From assembly GCA_003279715.1 (NCBI GenBank), contig QCGY01000003.1, positions 43,080 through 107,079 on the forward strand: DNA of 64,000 nt, given 5' to 3'. This stretch comes from Pelagibacteraceae bacterium AG-390-D18 (GTDB lineage: Bacteria > Pseudomonadota > Alphaproteobacteria > Pelagibacterales > Pelagibacteraceae). Within the stretch, counting starts at the first letter, position 1; each line of letters opens with the position of its first letter. The notes under the pieces were generated by a model. The model was not told where the DNA came from. It saw only the letters and a list, made by a program, of their open reading frames with translations, and did not search any database. Position numbers and translations under genes: made by a program. Shown here one piece after another: positions 9,514 through 18,189 of this stretch.

Positions 9514-11055
9514 TTATACACTTGGAAACCTTATTTCTATAATTGCACCATCTCTATCTAATCGATTAGATGCTACAATTTCACCATCATGAAGATCGAC
9601 TAAATTTTTAGCAATATTTAATCCAAGCCCCGAATGTTCTCCAAATTTATCAGGTCTATTACTATAAAATCTTTTAAATATTTTTGATGTATCTTTTTCC
9701 TTAAATCCTTGACCGTCATCAACAATCTTTACCAAAATTTTTTTATCTACAGTATTAGATATATTTACAAAAATATTTTCACCTTCTTTACAAAATGAAA
9801 TTGAATTATCTAATAGGTTGGCAATTATTTGCTCGACTCTGTTCTCAATACCATTAATAATATATTTTTCATTACCATCATTTTCATAATTAATTTTGAT
9901 ATTTTTTTTAACATTTTGAATATTATTATAATCCTCAACAACAGATTGAATAATTGGCTCTATATTAATTTTTCTCATTTTTTCTTTACTAAGAGCTACT
10001 TCATCTTTTAGCATCTGAGAATAATCAGTTATTAGTCTTTCAATTCTCAAAACATCATGACTAAGAATATTTAGTAATTTTAATCTTTGTTCTGCGTTAT
10101 TAGAGTCTTGCAGTATCTCAGAAGCACTTTTTAAAGATGCTAGTGGGTTTCTTATTTCATGAACTAGATCTGTGGAAAAATTCTCAGCATGTGCAACTCT
10201 CTTTTGAAGTTCAATTGTCATATCATCCAGTGAATTTGATAAAAGACCTAATTCATCATTACGACTTTTTAAACTTTCAATATTTATTTTAGTTTGACTT
10301 TTTTCTTTAATTACTTTTGTATAGCTTACAAGGTTTTGAATTGGTTTAATAAAATACCTGCTCAAGACAAAAGAGAAAATTAAAATTACAAAACCCACAG
10401 CAATCGCTGTTCTAAGAACAAAAGCTTTCCTTTCGTCAGTAGCTATTTTTATATCATTAGCATTTTCTGTAATAGCAATGTATCCAATATTTGAATTATC
10501 TTTAATTACATTTTTAATTGTAATTAATCTAAATTGATTAAGATCTTCTTGTATGAATGTGTAAGAATTTCCGTAAGCATCAGAATTTAAATATTTTTTT
10601 AAAATATCTTTAAAAGAAAAGTTTTTATTTTTAGTTATATTAATATTTTTATTTTTATCATTTTTATCATTTTCATTATCATTTAAATTTTCAAACTCAA
10701 TTTCATCTAACCTTGAAGAAAAAGACCTTGGATCAAGATCTAAGGTATCTGTATCGCCTACTATATTTGAGTCATTATCAAAAAATATTACTCTATCTAA
10801 GTTTTGAAAAATAAATCTAGTTGAAAATAAAAACTTTCTAATATCATCAACATCGAATTTAACATCTAATCTTATAAGAGTATTAATTGTATTATCTATT
10901 ACATTTAAATGCTTTACTGATTTCTTTTTAATTAGACTGGGCTGAACGTTATTTACATAAACAAAAGTGAATAAGCTAATAATTGTAAAGATTATAAAAT
11001 TTATGAATAAAAATTTTTTTAATATAGATAGACTTTTTAAGTATTTACTAAACAT
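9514..11055 (-). CDS. chvG: Sensor histidine kinase, ChvG/ExoS type
   Basis: This is the membrane sensor of the two-component pair completed by the gene directly upstream; chvI stop and chvG start share one base. Order of parts: a first membrane helix near residues 13-31, a periplasmic sensor region of about 190 residues with an unusual stretch rich in Asn, Asp and Lys near 125-145, a second helix near 220-238, a HAMP linker, the phosphoacceptor box LVHEIRNPLASL, and the ATPase domain with NLLDNS, DDGQGF and GLGLNIA. In rhizobia this system responds to acid or envelope stress and controls the envelope and central metabolism; the signal in this organism is unknown. The 513 aa length fits the family. 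Confidence 0.85.
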   Translation of the reverse strand: MFSKYLKSLSILKKFLFINFIIFTIISLFTFVYVNNVQPSLIKKKSVKHLNVIDNTINTLIRLDVKFDVDDIRKFLFSTRFIFQNLDRVIFFDNDSNIVGDTDTLDLDPRSFSSRLDEIEFENLNDNENDKNDKNKNINITKNKNFSFKDILKKYLNSDAYGNSYTFIQEDLNQFRLITIKNVIKDNSNIGYIAITENANDIKIATDERKAFVLRTAIAVGFVILIFSFVLSRYFIKPIQNLVSYTKVIKEKSQTKINIESLKSRNDELGLLSNSLDDMTIELQKRVAHAENFSTDLVHEIRNPLASLKSASEILQDSNNAEQRLKLLNILSHDVLRIERLITDYSQMLKDEVALSKEKMRKINIEPIIQSVVEDYNNIQNVKKNIKINYENDGNEKYIINGIENRVEQIIANLLDNSISFCKEGENIFVNISNTVDKKILVKIVDDGQGFKEKDTSKIFKRFYSNRPDKFGEHSGLGLNIAKNLVDLHDGEIVASNRLDRDGAIIEIRFPSV

Positions 11056-11762
11056 TAGCTAACATTCCATCTATATCCACTACCATATCTAGTTTCAATA
11101 GCTGAAAAATCAGGATCTATTTTTTTGAATTTTTTACGAATTCTTTTAACATGACTATCGATGGTTCTATCCTCGATATCAGTATCTTCTCTATAAGCAA
11201 TATCCATTAATTGAGCTCGTTCTTTAATAATTCCTGGTCTTTTTGCCAACTCTTTGACAATTAAAAATTCTGTTGTGGTAAGTTTATCTGGAAGCTGTTT
11301 ATTATTCCATTCACATTCAAGTTGAGATGGATCTAATTTTAGTCTTCCATGTGATATTAAACTTTTATTTTCCTCTAAAATATTATTAGAGTCTTTTTTT
11401 CTTAGCTGAACTCTAATTCTTTCAATCAAAACTTTAATTGAAAAACCTCCAGATTTTTTTACAAAATCATCTGCTCCTAGTTTCAATCCTAACAATTCAT
11501 CAATCTCATCATCTTTAGATGTCAAAAAAATTACTGGTAATGATGTTTTTTTTCTAAGCTTTTTAAGTAACTCCTCACCATCCATTTTAGGCATCTTTAT
11601 ATCAATCACTGCTAAATCAGGGGGCGTTCTGGTCAGACCAATTAATGCACTTTCACCATCAATATAAGTTTGAACTTTAAAGCCTTCTTTCTCAAGGGCA
11701 ATACTCAAACTCGTTAGAATATTTCTATCATCATCTATTAAAGCTATAGTTTGTTTGTGCAT
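11055..11762 (-). CDS. chvI: DNA-binding response regulator, ChvI (OmpR family)
   Basis: This is the cytoplasmic partner of the adjacent ChvG kinase. The receiver domain covers about residues 1-120, with an acidic pocket in LIDDDRN, the phosphoacceptor aspartate in AVIDIKMPKMDG, the switch threonine in FLTSKDD and the conserved lysine in FVKKSGG. The C-terminal 100 residues form a winged-helix domain ending in TRYGSGYRWN, the wing hairpin of OmpR-type proteins. At 235 aa it has the usual length. The gene is first in its pair, with 49 bp separating it from the end of polA. A TATAAG hexamer abuts the start codon, but I cannot assign a convincing promoter. The ChvI assignment rests on pairing with ChvG and the neighbouring ahcY. 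Confidence 0.88.
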   Translation of the reverse strand: MHKQTIALIDDDRNILTSLSIALEKEGFKVQTYIDGESALIGLTRTPPDLAVIDIKMPKMDGEELLKKLRKKTSLPVIFLTSKDDEIDELLGLKLGADDFVKKSGGFSIKVLIERIRVQLRKKDSNNILEENKSLISHGRLKLDPSQLECEWNNKQLPDKLTTTEFLIVKELAKRPGIIKERAQLMDIAYREDTDIEDRTIDSHVKRIRKKFKKIDPDFSAIETRYGSGYRWNVS

Positions 11763-11811
11763 TCCTTATATAAAAATACTAAATTGTTCTAAATTGGGCA
11801 ATCTAATTAAA

Positions 11812-14586
11812 TTAATGAAGCATTCCCCAATTATCTCCAACATTAACGTCAACTGTTAGTGGGATTGAAAATGAATGATAGTCACTTTTAGCAACACTAG
11901 TCATTTCATCTTTTACTAATTTGACCATCATTTTTTCATCTTTTTTTGGTACTTCAAATATTAACTCATCATGAATCTGTAAAAGCATTTTAGATTTAAT
12001 ATTTTTTTGTTCTAATAATTTTTTATCCAATCTAATCATAGCTAAACGCATAATTTCTGCTGCTGATCCTTGTATAGGGGCATTAATTGCAGCTCGCTCT
12101 TGAAAATTTCTTATATTAAAATTTTTGTCATTAATTCCATTGAAATGGGATCTTCTACCAAAAATATTATTAACGTAACCGCTTTTTCTACAAAAATTAA
12201 TTGTACTGTCCATATAAACTTTTATTTCAGGAAATTTTGCAAAATATGCATCCAGAAATTCTTCTGCTTCATAATTTGAAACGTTAATCTGTTTTGCTAA
12301 ACCATACTGTGAAATTCCATAAATAATTCCAAAATTAATTGCTTTTGCTTTTCTTCGATGATCTTGATTTACTTTTTTAATATCTATATTAAAAATCTGA
12401 CTAGCTGTTAATGAGTGAATATCTTCATTATTTTTAAAAGCTTTTTTAAGCTCTTTAACATCTGCTAGATCTGCTAAGATTCTCATTTCAATTTGATTAT
12501 AATCTGCCGAAATTAAAAGATGATCTTTTTTGGCTGCAAAAGCTTTTCTGATATCTTTTCCATCTTCTGATTTTATTGGGATATTCTGTAAATTTGGATC
12601 ACTAGATGCCAATCTGCCAGTTGTAGTTGCTGCCAACAAGAATGAAGTATGCACTCTTTTTGTTGATGGATTAATATGTTCTGGTAGGGAATCTGAATAA
12701 GTATTTTTAAGCTTTGATACTTGCCTCCAGTCTAGAATTAATTGAGGAAATTCATGACCTTTAAAAGCTAAATCTTCCAAAACACTCGCACTTGTAGCAA
12801 AACTTCCTTTTTTGGTCTTTTTTAAACCTGCTATCTTAAGTTCATTATAAATTATTTCACCTAATTGCTTTGGGGAGGCAATATTAAATTCTTTTTTCGA
12901 AATTTTAAAAACTTTTTTTTCTAAGTTATTTATTTTTTTTTCAAATTTTAAAGAGAGAGATTTTAAGAATTTACTATCAACTTCAATTCCTTCCATCTCC
13001 ATAAAAGCAAGAATTTTAATTAACGGTTTTTCAAATATTTCATAAATATTTACCATTTTTTCTAACTTCAAATTTTTGATAAATTTTTTATATAATCTAA
13101 AAGTTATGTCTGCATCTTCAGCTGCATAATCTTTAGCTTTATCAATCTCTACATCGCTAAAATTTATTTCTTTTTTACCAGTTCCAACAATCTCTTTGAA
13201 AGAAATTGTTTTATGGCCTAGATGAATTTCAGAAAGTATATCCATATTGTGTCTATTTTTTCCAGCATCCAACACATAAGACAGGAGCATTGTATCTTCC
13301 ATTGATGAAATTGTTATTCCATGTTTATATAAAACTATAAAATCAAACTTAATATTTTGACCAATCTTTTTTACACTAGGATCTTCTAATAAAGGTTTTA
13401 ATTTTTTTATGACAACATTTTTATCAATACATTTTGATGATTTGTGTCCAATTGGAATATAACAAGCCTTACCAATTTTAGAGCATAGAGAAACACCAAC
13501 TAAATCCGCTTGATGAGGATCTAAAGAATTTGTTTCAGTATCTACCGCAACCTCTCCTACTTCTTCAGCCTCTTTTATCCATTCATCTATTTCATTAGGA
13601 TTTTTAATTAAATGATAATTCTTATTATTAACTGGTTGTTGTTTAACTGATAAATCTTTTTCAATTGTTTTATCTGATAATTTTGGTTCACCATATGCAG
13701 ATATGACAGAACTCAGAAGTCGATTAAATTCCATTTCTCTCAAAAATGTATAAAGCTTATCTTTATCTATTTCTTTTAACTTAAACTCTCCCAATTCTTT
13801 ATTAATCGGGGCATCTTTCATTAAAGTCACAAGCTGTTTACTAATCAATGCTTTATCTTTATTTTCAATTAATGCTTCTCTTCTTTTGTTTTGTTTTATT
13901 TCGCTTGCTGATTTTAAGAGCTTTTCTAAAGTTCCATATTTATTAATTAGTTCTGCGGCCGTTTTTACTCCTATGCCTGGAACTCCAGGAACATTATCAC
14001 TACTATCTCCCGCTAGAGATTGCACATCTATTACTTTTGAAGCATCAACTCCAAACTTCGTATGAATATCCTCTTCTGTGATAAATTTATTTTTCATAGG
14101 GTCAAAAATACGAACTCCTTTTTTAAACAATTGCATCAGATCTTTATCCGATGAAACAATTGTAACCTTGGCTCCTTTCTTGAGAATTTTTTCAACATAA
14201 GTTGCGATTAAGTCATCTGCTTCATAATTAGGGAGATCAACTGAAGGTAAATTAAAAGCTAGCACTGACTTTCTGATATATTCAAATTGAGGAGCCAAAT
14301 CATCAGGTGCTTCTGAACGGTTAGCCTTATATTCACTATAAATATCGTTTCTAAATGTCTTTCTAGCTGAGTCGAAAATTACAGCAAAGTGACTGGGTTT
14401 TTGTAAATTTTGTTCTGATTTTGAGTCTTCAAGAAGTTTGAAAAGCATACTACAGAAACCACTAACTGCACCTGTTGGCAATCCATCACTCTTTCTAGTT
14501 AATGGTGGTAGCGCATAATAAGCTCTAAAAATATATCCAGAGCCATCAATAAGGTAAAAATGATCTGTTTTTTGAATTTTATCCAT
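11812..14586 (-). CDS. polA: DNA polymerase I
   Basis: This enzyme removes RNA primers and fills gaps in replication and repair. All three parts are present. The 5' nuclease starts at FYLIDGSG and includes a GDSSDNVPGVPGIG helix-hairpin segment. The 3'-5' proofreading domain keeps its metal ligands in VDTETNSL. The polymerase domain has motif A with ADYNQIE, motif B with RRKAKAINFGIIYG and motif C with IHDE. The ORF track starts at 14652, but the ATG at 14586 begins directly at the conserved N-terminus, gives 924 aa, and lies downstream of a promoter-like TTGTTA/TATATA pair that overlaps the longer start. I therefore chose 14586. The gene is divergent from bioY. Confidence 0.96.
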   Translation of the reverse strand: MDKIQKTDHFYLIDGSGYIFRAYYALPPLTRKSDGLPTGAVSGFCSMLFKLLEDSKSEQNLQKPSHFAVIFDSARKTFRNDIYSEYKANRSEAPDDLAPQFEYIRKSVLAFNLPSVDLPNYEADDLIATYVEKILKKGAKVTIVSSDKDLMQLFKKGVRIFDPMKNKFITEEDIHTKFGVDASKVIDVQSLAGDSSDNVPGVPGIGVKTAAELINKYGTLEKLLKSASEIKQNKRREALIENKDKALISKQLVTLMKDAPINKELGEFKLKEIDKDKLYTFLREMEFNRLLSSVISAYGEPKLSDKTIEKDLSVKQQPVNNKNYHLIKNPNEIDEWIKEAEEVGEVAVDTETNSLDPHQADLVGVSLCSKIGKACYIPIGHKSSKCIDKNVVIKKLKPLLEDPSVKKIGQNIKFDFIVLYKHGITISSMEDTMLLSYVLDAGKNRHNMDILSEIHLGHKTISFKEIVGTGKKEINFSDVEIDKAKDYAAEDADITFRLYKKFIKNLKLEKMVNIYEIFEKPLIKILAFMEMEGIEVDSKFLKSLSLKFEKKINNLEKKVFKISKKEFNIASPKQLGEIIYNELKIAGLKKTKKGSFATSASVLEDLAFKGHEFPQLILDWRQVSKLKNTYSDSLPEHINPSTKRVHTSFLLAATTTGRLASSDPNLQNIPIKSEDGKDIRKAFAAKKDHLLISADYNQIEMRILADLADVKELKKAFKNNEDIHSLTASQIFNIDIKKVNQDHRRKAKAINFGIIYGISQYGLAKQINVSNYEAEEFLDAYFAKFPEIKVYMDSTINFCRKSGYVNNIFGRRSHFNGINDKNFNIRNFQERAAINAPIQGSAAEIMRLAMIRLDKKLLEQKNIKSKMLLQIHDELIFEVPKKDEKMMVKLVKDEMTSVAKSDYHSFSIPLTVDVNVGDNWGMLH

Positions 14587-14624
14587 TAAAATATCACTAA
14601 ATATTACAGTGGTAATTAAATCTG

Positions 14625-14652
14625 TATATAAAAAACTTACTTTTCTTAACAA
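14625..14652 (-). promoter_or_regulatory. Candidate sigma-70 promoter for polA
   Basis: Read on the minus strand, TTGTTA and TATATA are separated by 16 bp, and the -10 element lies 38 bp before the polA ATG at 14586. The match and position fit a housekeeping promoter, and they argue against the longer ORF start. This comes from inspection only; AT-rich DNA gives chance matches. Confidence 0.45.
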
Positions 14653-14704
14653 GCTTTATTATTATATCTAGATTATTTTAATTTTTAATAGTAATAATTA
14701 ATTT

Positions 14705-15256
14705 ATGGAGCTAACAAAAAATATATCTCAAACAAAGATAATTAAATCATTGCTAGCAATACTCCTTGGGTCTATAGCATTGACTATATCTGCTAAAATT
14801 AAAATACCTTTCTATCCGGTACCTATGACTATGCAAACATTTGTGGTTTTATTTTTAGGAGTAAGCCTTGGCTATAAAATTGGATTAGCAAGTGTTGGCC
14901 TATATTTGCTTGAAGGAATTGTTGGATTGCCTGTTTTTTCAAACTCTCCTGAAAAAGGTGTTGGTTTAATTTATTTTACAGGTCCTACAATGGGATATTT
15001 AATTGGTTTTTTAACAGCAAGCTATTTGGCATCTAAAATAAATAATAGTGATAATTTTATATTAGTTTTAACTAAACTTATAGTTGCAACAACAACAATT
15101 TATATACTGGGATTATTGTGGCTTGGAACTCTTATAGGTTGGGATAAACCAATTTTTGCTTTAGGAGCTAAACCTTTTTTACTAGCTGAAACTTTTAAAG
15201 TTATACTATTAGCCTTGATTACAAAAAAAATTATTAAAATAAGAAATTTTATCTAG
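14705..15256 (+). CDS. bioY: Biotin transporter substrate-binding subunit BioY
   Basis: BioY is the membrane S-component that binds and imports biotin, either alone or with an ECF energy module. The sequence is highly hydrophobic with about six membrane segments, and it contains the family signature KIPFYPVPMTMQTF in the first third and a GPTMGYLIGF segment in the middle. At 183 aa it has normal length. No ECF ATPase (EcfA) or transmembrane (EcfT) genes are nearby, so it may act alone or share a module encoded elsewhere. Its presence suggests biotin uptake from seawater. The gene is divergent from polA, with 118 bp between the starts, and its TAG stop overlaps the convergent regA end by 8 bp. 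Confidence 0.93.
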   Translation: MELTKNISQTKIIKSLLAILLGSIALTISAKIKIPFYPVPMTMQTFVVLFLGVSLGYKIGLASVGLYLLEGIVGLPVFSNSPEKGVGLIYFTGPTMGYLIGFLTASYLASKINNSDNFILVLTKLIVATTTIYILGLLWLGTLIGWDKPIFALGAKPFLLAETFKVILLALITKKIIKIRNFI

Positions 15257-15821
15257 GAGATCTTTTAGACAGAATTCTTTGAAGAGTTCTTCTATGCATT
15301 TTTAGTCTTCTTGCAGTTTCTGAAACATTTCTATTACATAGCTCAAATACTCTATGGATATGTTCCCATTTTACTCTATCTGCTGACATTGGATTTTCTG
15401 GAGGAGCCGCTTTTTTTGCAGGATCTGCAAGTAAAGCTTTTTCAACATCCTCTGCATCAGCTGGTTTTGCAAGATAATCAATTGCACCCTCTTTAATAGC
15501 TGCAACTGCAGTTGGAATATTTCCATAACCAGTTAGCATAATTATTCTGCTTTCACTGTTTGTAGTTTGAATTTCTTTTACAACCTCTAGTCCGTTACCA
15601 TCTCCAAGTCTTAAGTCTACCACTGCAAAACCAGGTTTCTTTGATTTAACCGATTCTACACCTTTTTGTACACTTTCTGCTTGAGAAACTACAAAACCTT
15701 TTTTCTCCATTGCTCTGGCTAATCTCTCTCTAAAAGGATTGTCATCATCAACTATAAGTAGAGATTTATTCTCAAAATCGTTGATATTTTTAAGGACTAC
15801 TTGTTCTTTCATAACCCTCAT
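15249..15821 (-). CDS. regA: Response regulator, RegA/PrrA/ActR family
   Basis: This is a global redox-type regulator in alphaproteobacteria. The receiver domain has the acidic pocket VDDDNPF, the phosphorylated aspartate in VVDLRLGDGNG, the switch threonine in MLTGYGN and the lysine in YLAKPAD. A short proline-rich linker leads to a Fis-type helix-turn-helix, NVSETARRLKMHRRTLQRIL, which is nearly invariant in this family. The 190 aa length is typical. In relatives the sensor kinase is RegB, often encoded next to it, but no kinase gene flanks this one. The start may be the ATG at 15821 or the one three codons later (15812). The divergent neighbour is the ornithine decarboxylase gene, 137 bp away. 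Confidence 0.92.
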   Translation of the reverse strand: MRVMKEQVVLKNINDFENKSLLIVDDDNPFRERLARAMEKKGFVVSQAESVQKGVESVKSKKPGFAVVDLRLGDGNGLEVVKEIQTTNSESRIIMLTGYGNIPTAVAAIKEGAIDYLAKPADAEDVEKALLADPAKKAAPPENPMSADRVKWEHIHRVFELCNRNVSETARRLKMHRRTLQRILSKRSPR

Positions 15822-15876
15822 ATGGTGATTAGCTCACATAATTCAATACCTATTATTTACTTTACATTATTAATCT

Positions 15877-15934
15877 ATGGGCTTAATAGGAGGAAATTTT
15901 AAAGTTTTTTAGCAATAAAAAGCTTTTTTTTATT
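15877..15934 (+). promoter_or_regulatory. Possible leader element of the ornithine decarboxylase gene (mini-ORF plus hairpin)
   Basis: The 137 bp leader between regA and the decarboxylase contains an 11-codon ORF (15877-15912, peptide MGLIGGNFKVF) with a strong AGGAGG inside it. Right after its stop lies a perfect 8-bp inverted repeat, AATAAAAA and TTTTTATT with a 5-nt loop (15914-15934), followed by a T-rich run. Ornithine decarboxylase genes in proteobacteria are known to carry leader RNAs or leader peptides, so this may be regulatory. The stem is all A:T and the mini-ORF has no clear ribosome-binding site, so chance is quite possible. Confidence 0.3.
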
Positions 15935-15958
15935 AAATTTTTTTTGGAGGCATTTTAA

Positions 15959-17143
15959 ATGCAAAAATTTAAATCAGTTGAGCAGTTAATAAGTCAACTG
16001 AAACCTGAAAAACCGATTTATTGTATAAGAAAGAATTCTATTCGATCTGCAGTAAAATATTTCAACAAAAACTTTCCAGGTAAAATCTTATACGCAGTAA
16101 AGACAAATCCACATCCTACAGTAGTTCAATCAATTATAGATAGTGGTGTAGAGCAATTTGATGTTGCCTCAATAGAGGAAATTAAAAGTATTAGAAATTT
16201 TAGCCAAACAGCTAAATGTTCTTATATGCATACAGTAAAAAGTAGAGAAAGTATTAAAGATGCTTATTTTAATTATGGAGTTAAAACATTCTCATTAGAT
16301 ACTAAAGATGAGTTAATAAAAATAATTGAAAGCACAAATAACGCAAAAGATTTAGAATTATTTGTAAGAGTTGCGGTCTCGAACGAACATGCTGAAATAG
16401 ATTTATCAAAGAAATTTGGTGCATTAAACTCTGAAGCAGCAGGACTGTTAAGGTTAGTTAAACAGCATGCAAAAAAAATTGGTCTAAGCTTTCATGTTGG
16501 TTCACAATGTATGCATCCAATTTCATATTCAAAAGGTATTAATGAAATTGGAAATATAATCAAAAAAACAAAAATTTTACCTGATTACATTAATGTTGGT
16601 GGAGGATTTCCAACAATTTATCCAGACTTAATACCTCAATCTATGGATAGTTATTTTAACGAAATTAAAAAAGGATTGGAAAACTTAAAGCTTGAAAAAT
16701 TACCTGAAATTATTTGTGAACCAGGAAGAGCTATGGTAGCAGAAAGTGGCTCTACTATTGTAAGAGTAAATTTAAGAAAAAAACAAAAACTTTATATAAA
16801 TGATGGTACTTATGGAACTCTGTTTGATGCAGGAACGCCTAATATAGTTTTTCCATCTAAAATGATTAAAGACAATACAAATAAAATAATATCAAAAAAA
16901 TTAACTGCTTTTGATTTTTTTGGACCAACATGTGATAGCATGGATTATATGAAAGGTCCTTTTCTTCTTCCTAATAATATTAAGGAAAATGATTATATTG
17001 AGCTCGGCCAACTAGGTGCATATGGTTTAACATTTAGAACTCAATTTAATGGGTATTATTCAGATGAAATATTTGAAGTTGAAGATAAACCAATCATGAC
17101 AATGTATGACAAAGACATTAACAAAGCTACTTTGGTTGCTTAA
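15959..17143 (+). CDS. Ornithine/lysine-type decarboxylase, alanine racemase fold (PLP)
   Basis: This is a fold type III PLP enzyme of the eukaryote-like ornithine decarboxylase family, making putrescine from ornithine (or cadaverine from lysine). The PLP-binding lysine is K48 in YAVKTNP. HVGSQC, the phosphate-binding GGGFP and CEPGRAMVAESG follow in the normal order, and the active-site cysteine is C325 in FFGPTCDSMD. It is 394 aa. A strong GGAGG lies 8 nt before the ATG. The stop shares a base with the next gene (TAATG), and an agmatinase-family gene follows, so this is a polyamine operon. Substrate choice between ornithine, lysine and both cannot be read from the sequence; diaminopimelate decarboxylase is unlikely because of the C325 motif. 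Confidence 0.9.
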   Translation: MQKFKSVEQLISQLKPEKPIYCIRKNSIRSAVKYFNKNFPGKILYAVKTNPHPTVVQSIIDSGVEQFDVASIEEIKSIRNFSQTAKCSYMHTVKSRESIKDAYFNYGVKTFSLDTKDELIKIIESTNNAKDLELFVRVAVSNEHAEIDLSKKFGALNSEAAGLLRLVKQHAKKIGLSFHVGSQCMHPISYSKGINEIGNIIKKTKILPDYINVGGGFPTIYPDLIPQSMDSYFNEIKKGLENLKLEKLPEIICEPGRAMVAESGSTIVRVNLRKKQKLYINDGTYGTLFDAGTPNIVFPSKMIKDNTNKIISKKLTAFDFFGPTCDSMDYMKGPFLLPNNIKENDYIELGQLGAYGLTFRTQFNGYYSDEIFEVEDKPIMTMYDKDINKATLVA

Positions 17144-18186
17144 TGTCAAATCATAAAAACCCAGGTCATAATAGTAAAAAAGATTTTTTAAAAAATCCTG
17201 TTGAACATATCGATATCACTTCATTTGACTCTCGAAAAATAATTTCTTCAATGGAAAAAATGTCTTTTGTTTCAAGGGAAACTGCCAATGCTGCAAACAT
17301 TTATAATGACATGCTTAAAGATAAAGATTGTACAATATTTTTAACTTTAGCCGGCTCTACATCAGCTGCTGGATGTATGAATATTTACAAAGATTTAGTC
17401 AAATATAATATGGTTGATGCAATTGTTGCAACTGGAGCTTCTATAGTAGATATGGATTTTTTTGAGGCACTAGGATTTAGACATTATCAAGGTTCACAAT
17501 TTCAAGATGATACTGAACTTAGAAATAATTATATAGACAGAATATATGACACATACATTGATGAAGAGGAGCTTCAGATGTGTGATAAAATTATATGTGA
17601 TATTGCTGATAGTTTGGAACCAAAAAGTTACACATCTAGAGAATTTATTTATGAAATGGGAAAATATTTAAAGAAAAATTCAAAAAAGAAAGGTTCTTTA
17701 ATCGAAACAGCCTTTGATAATAATGTGCCAATTTTTTGTCCAGCTTTTACAGACTCGAGCGCTGGTTTTGGCTTGGTGATTCATCAAGAAAAAAATCCAA
17801 AACAACACATGACTATAGATTCTGTTAGAGAATTTAGAGAACTGACAGAAATTAAAATTAAATCTAAAGGGTCAGGTTTATTTATGATTGGTGGAGGTGT
17901 GCCAAAAAATTTTATACAAGATACTGTAATTTGTGCTGAATTATTAGGTAAAGAAGTTGATATGCATAAATACGCAGTTCAAATTACTGTGGCTGATTCA
18001 AGAGATGGTGCTTGTAGTAGCTCAACTTTAAAAGAAGCAAGTTCTTGGGGTAAAGTTGATATTACAAAAGAACAAATGGTATTTGCAGAAGCAACAAGTG
18101 TATTGCCTTTAATTGCAAGTGATGCTTATCATAAGGGTGAGTGGAAAAGTAGAGTTAGAAAAAACTTCACAAAAATTTTTGAGTAA
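17143..18186 (+). CDS. Deoxyhypusine synthase-like protein (possible homospermidine synthase)
   Basis: This 347 aa protein belongs to the deoxyhypusine synthase family, NAD-dependent enzymes that transfer the aminobutyl group of spermidine. LTLAGSTSAAGC and IVATGASIVDMDF form the start of the nucleotide-binding region. ADSRDGACSSS and SSWGKVD near the end match the active site, and the lysine that forms the enzyme-substrate imine is kept as K304. Bacteria lack eIF5A, so modification of that protein is not the role. Some relatives make homospermidine from putrescine, which would fit the flanking decarboxylase and agmatinase-family genes. It starts on the last base of the decarboxylase stop and ends 3 bp before the next gene. 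Family sure, reaction inferred. Confidence 0.85.
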   Translation: MSNHKNPGHNSKKDFLKNPVEHIDITSFDSRKIISSMEKMSFVSRETANAANIYNDMLKDKDCTIFLTLAGSTSAAGCMNIYKDLVKYNMVDAIVATGASIVDMDFFEALGFRHYQGSQFQDDTELRNNYIDRIYDTYIDEEELQMCDKIICDIADSLEPKSYTSREFIYEMGKYLKKNSKKKGSLIETAFDNNVPIFCPAFTDSSAGFGLVIHQEKNPKQHMTIDSVREFRELTEIKIKSKGSGLFMIGGGVPKNFIQDTVICAELLGKEVDMHKYAVQITVADSRDGACSSSTLKEASSWGKVDITKEQMVFAEATSVLPLIASDAYHKGEWKSRVRKNFTKIFE

Positions 18187-18189
18187 AAA

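Noticed and set aside
10619-10690. AT-rich repeat of ATTTTTATC-like units in chvG as a tandem repeat or array
   Set aside because: It encodes the Asn/Asp/Lys-rich stretch of the sensor domain, the units are irregular and the frame is kept; there is no sign of a mobile or CRISPR repeat.
14587-14652. 22-residue N-terminal extension of PolA in the ORF track
   Set aside because: The extension overlaps the candidate promoter and does not belong to the 5' nuclease domain; the ATG at 14586 fits the family.
15914-15940. Inverted repeat with T run as an intrinsic terminator
   Set aside because: The stem is all A:T and weak, and it lies before the decarboxylase gene, so termination here would be conditional at best; listed only as part of a possible leader.
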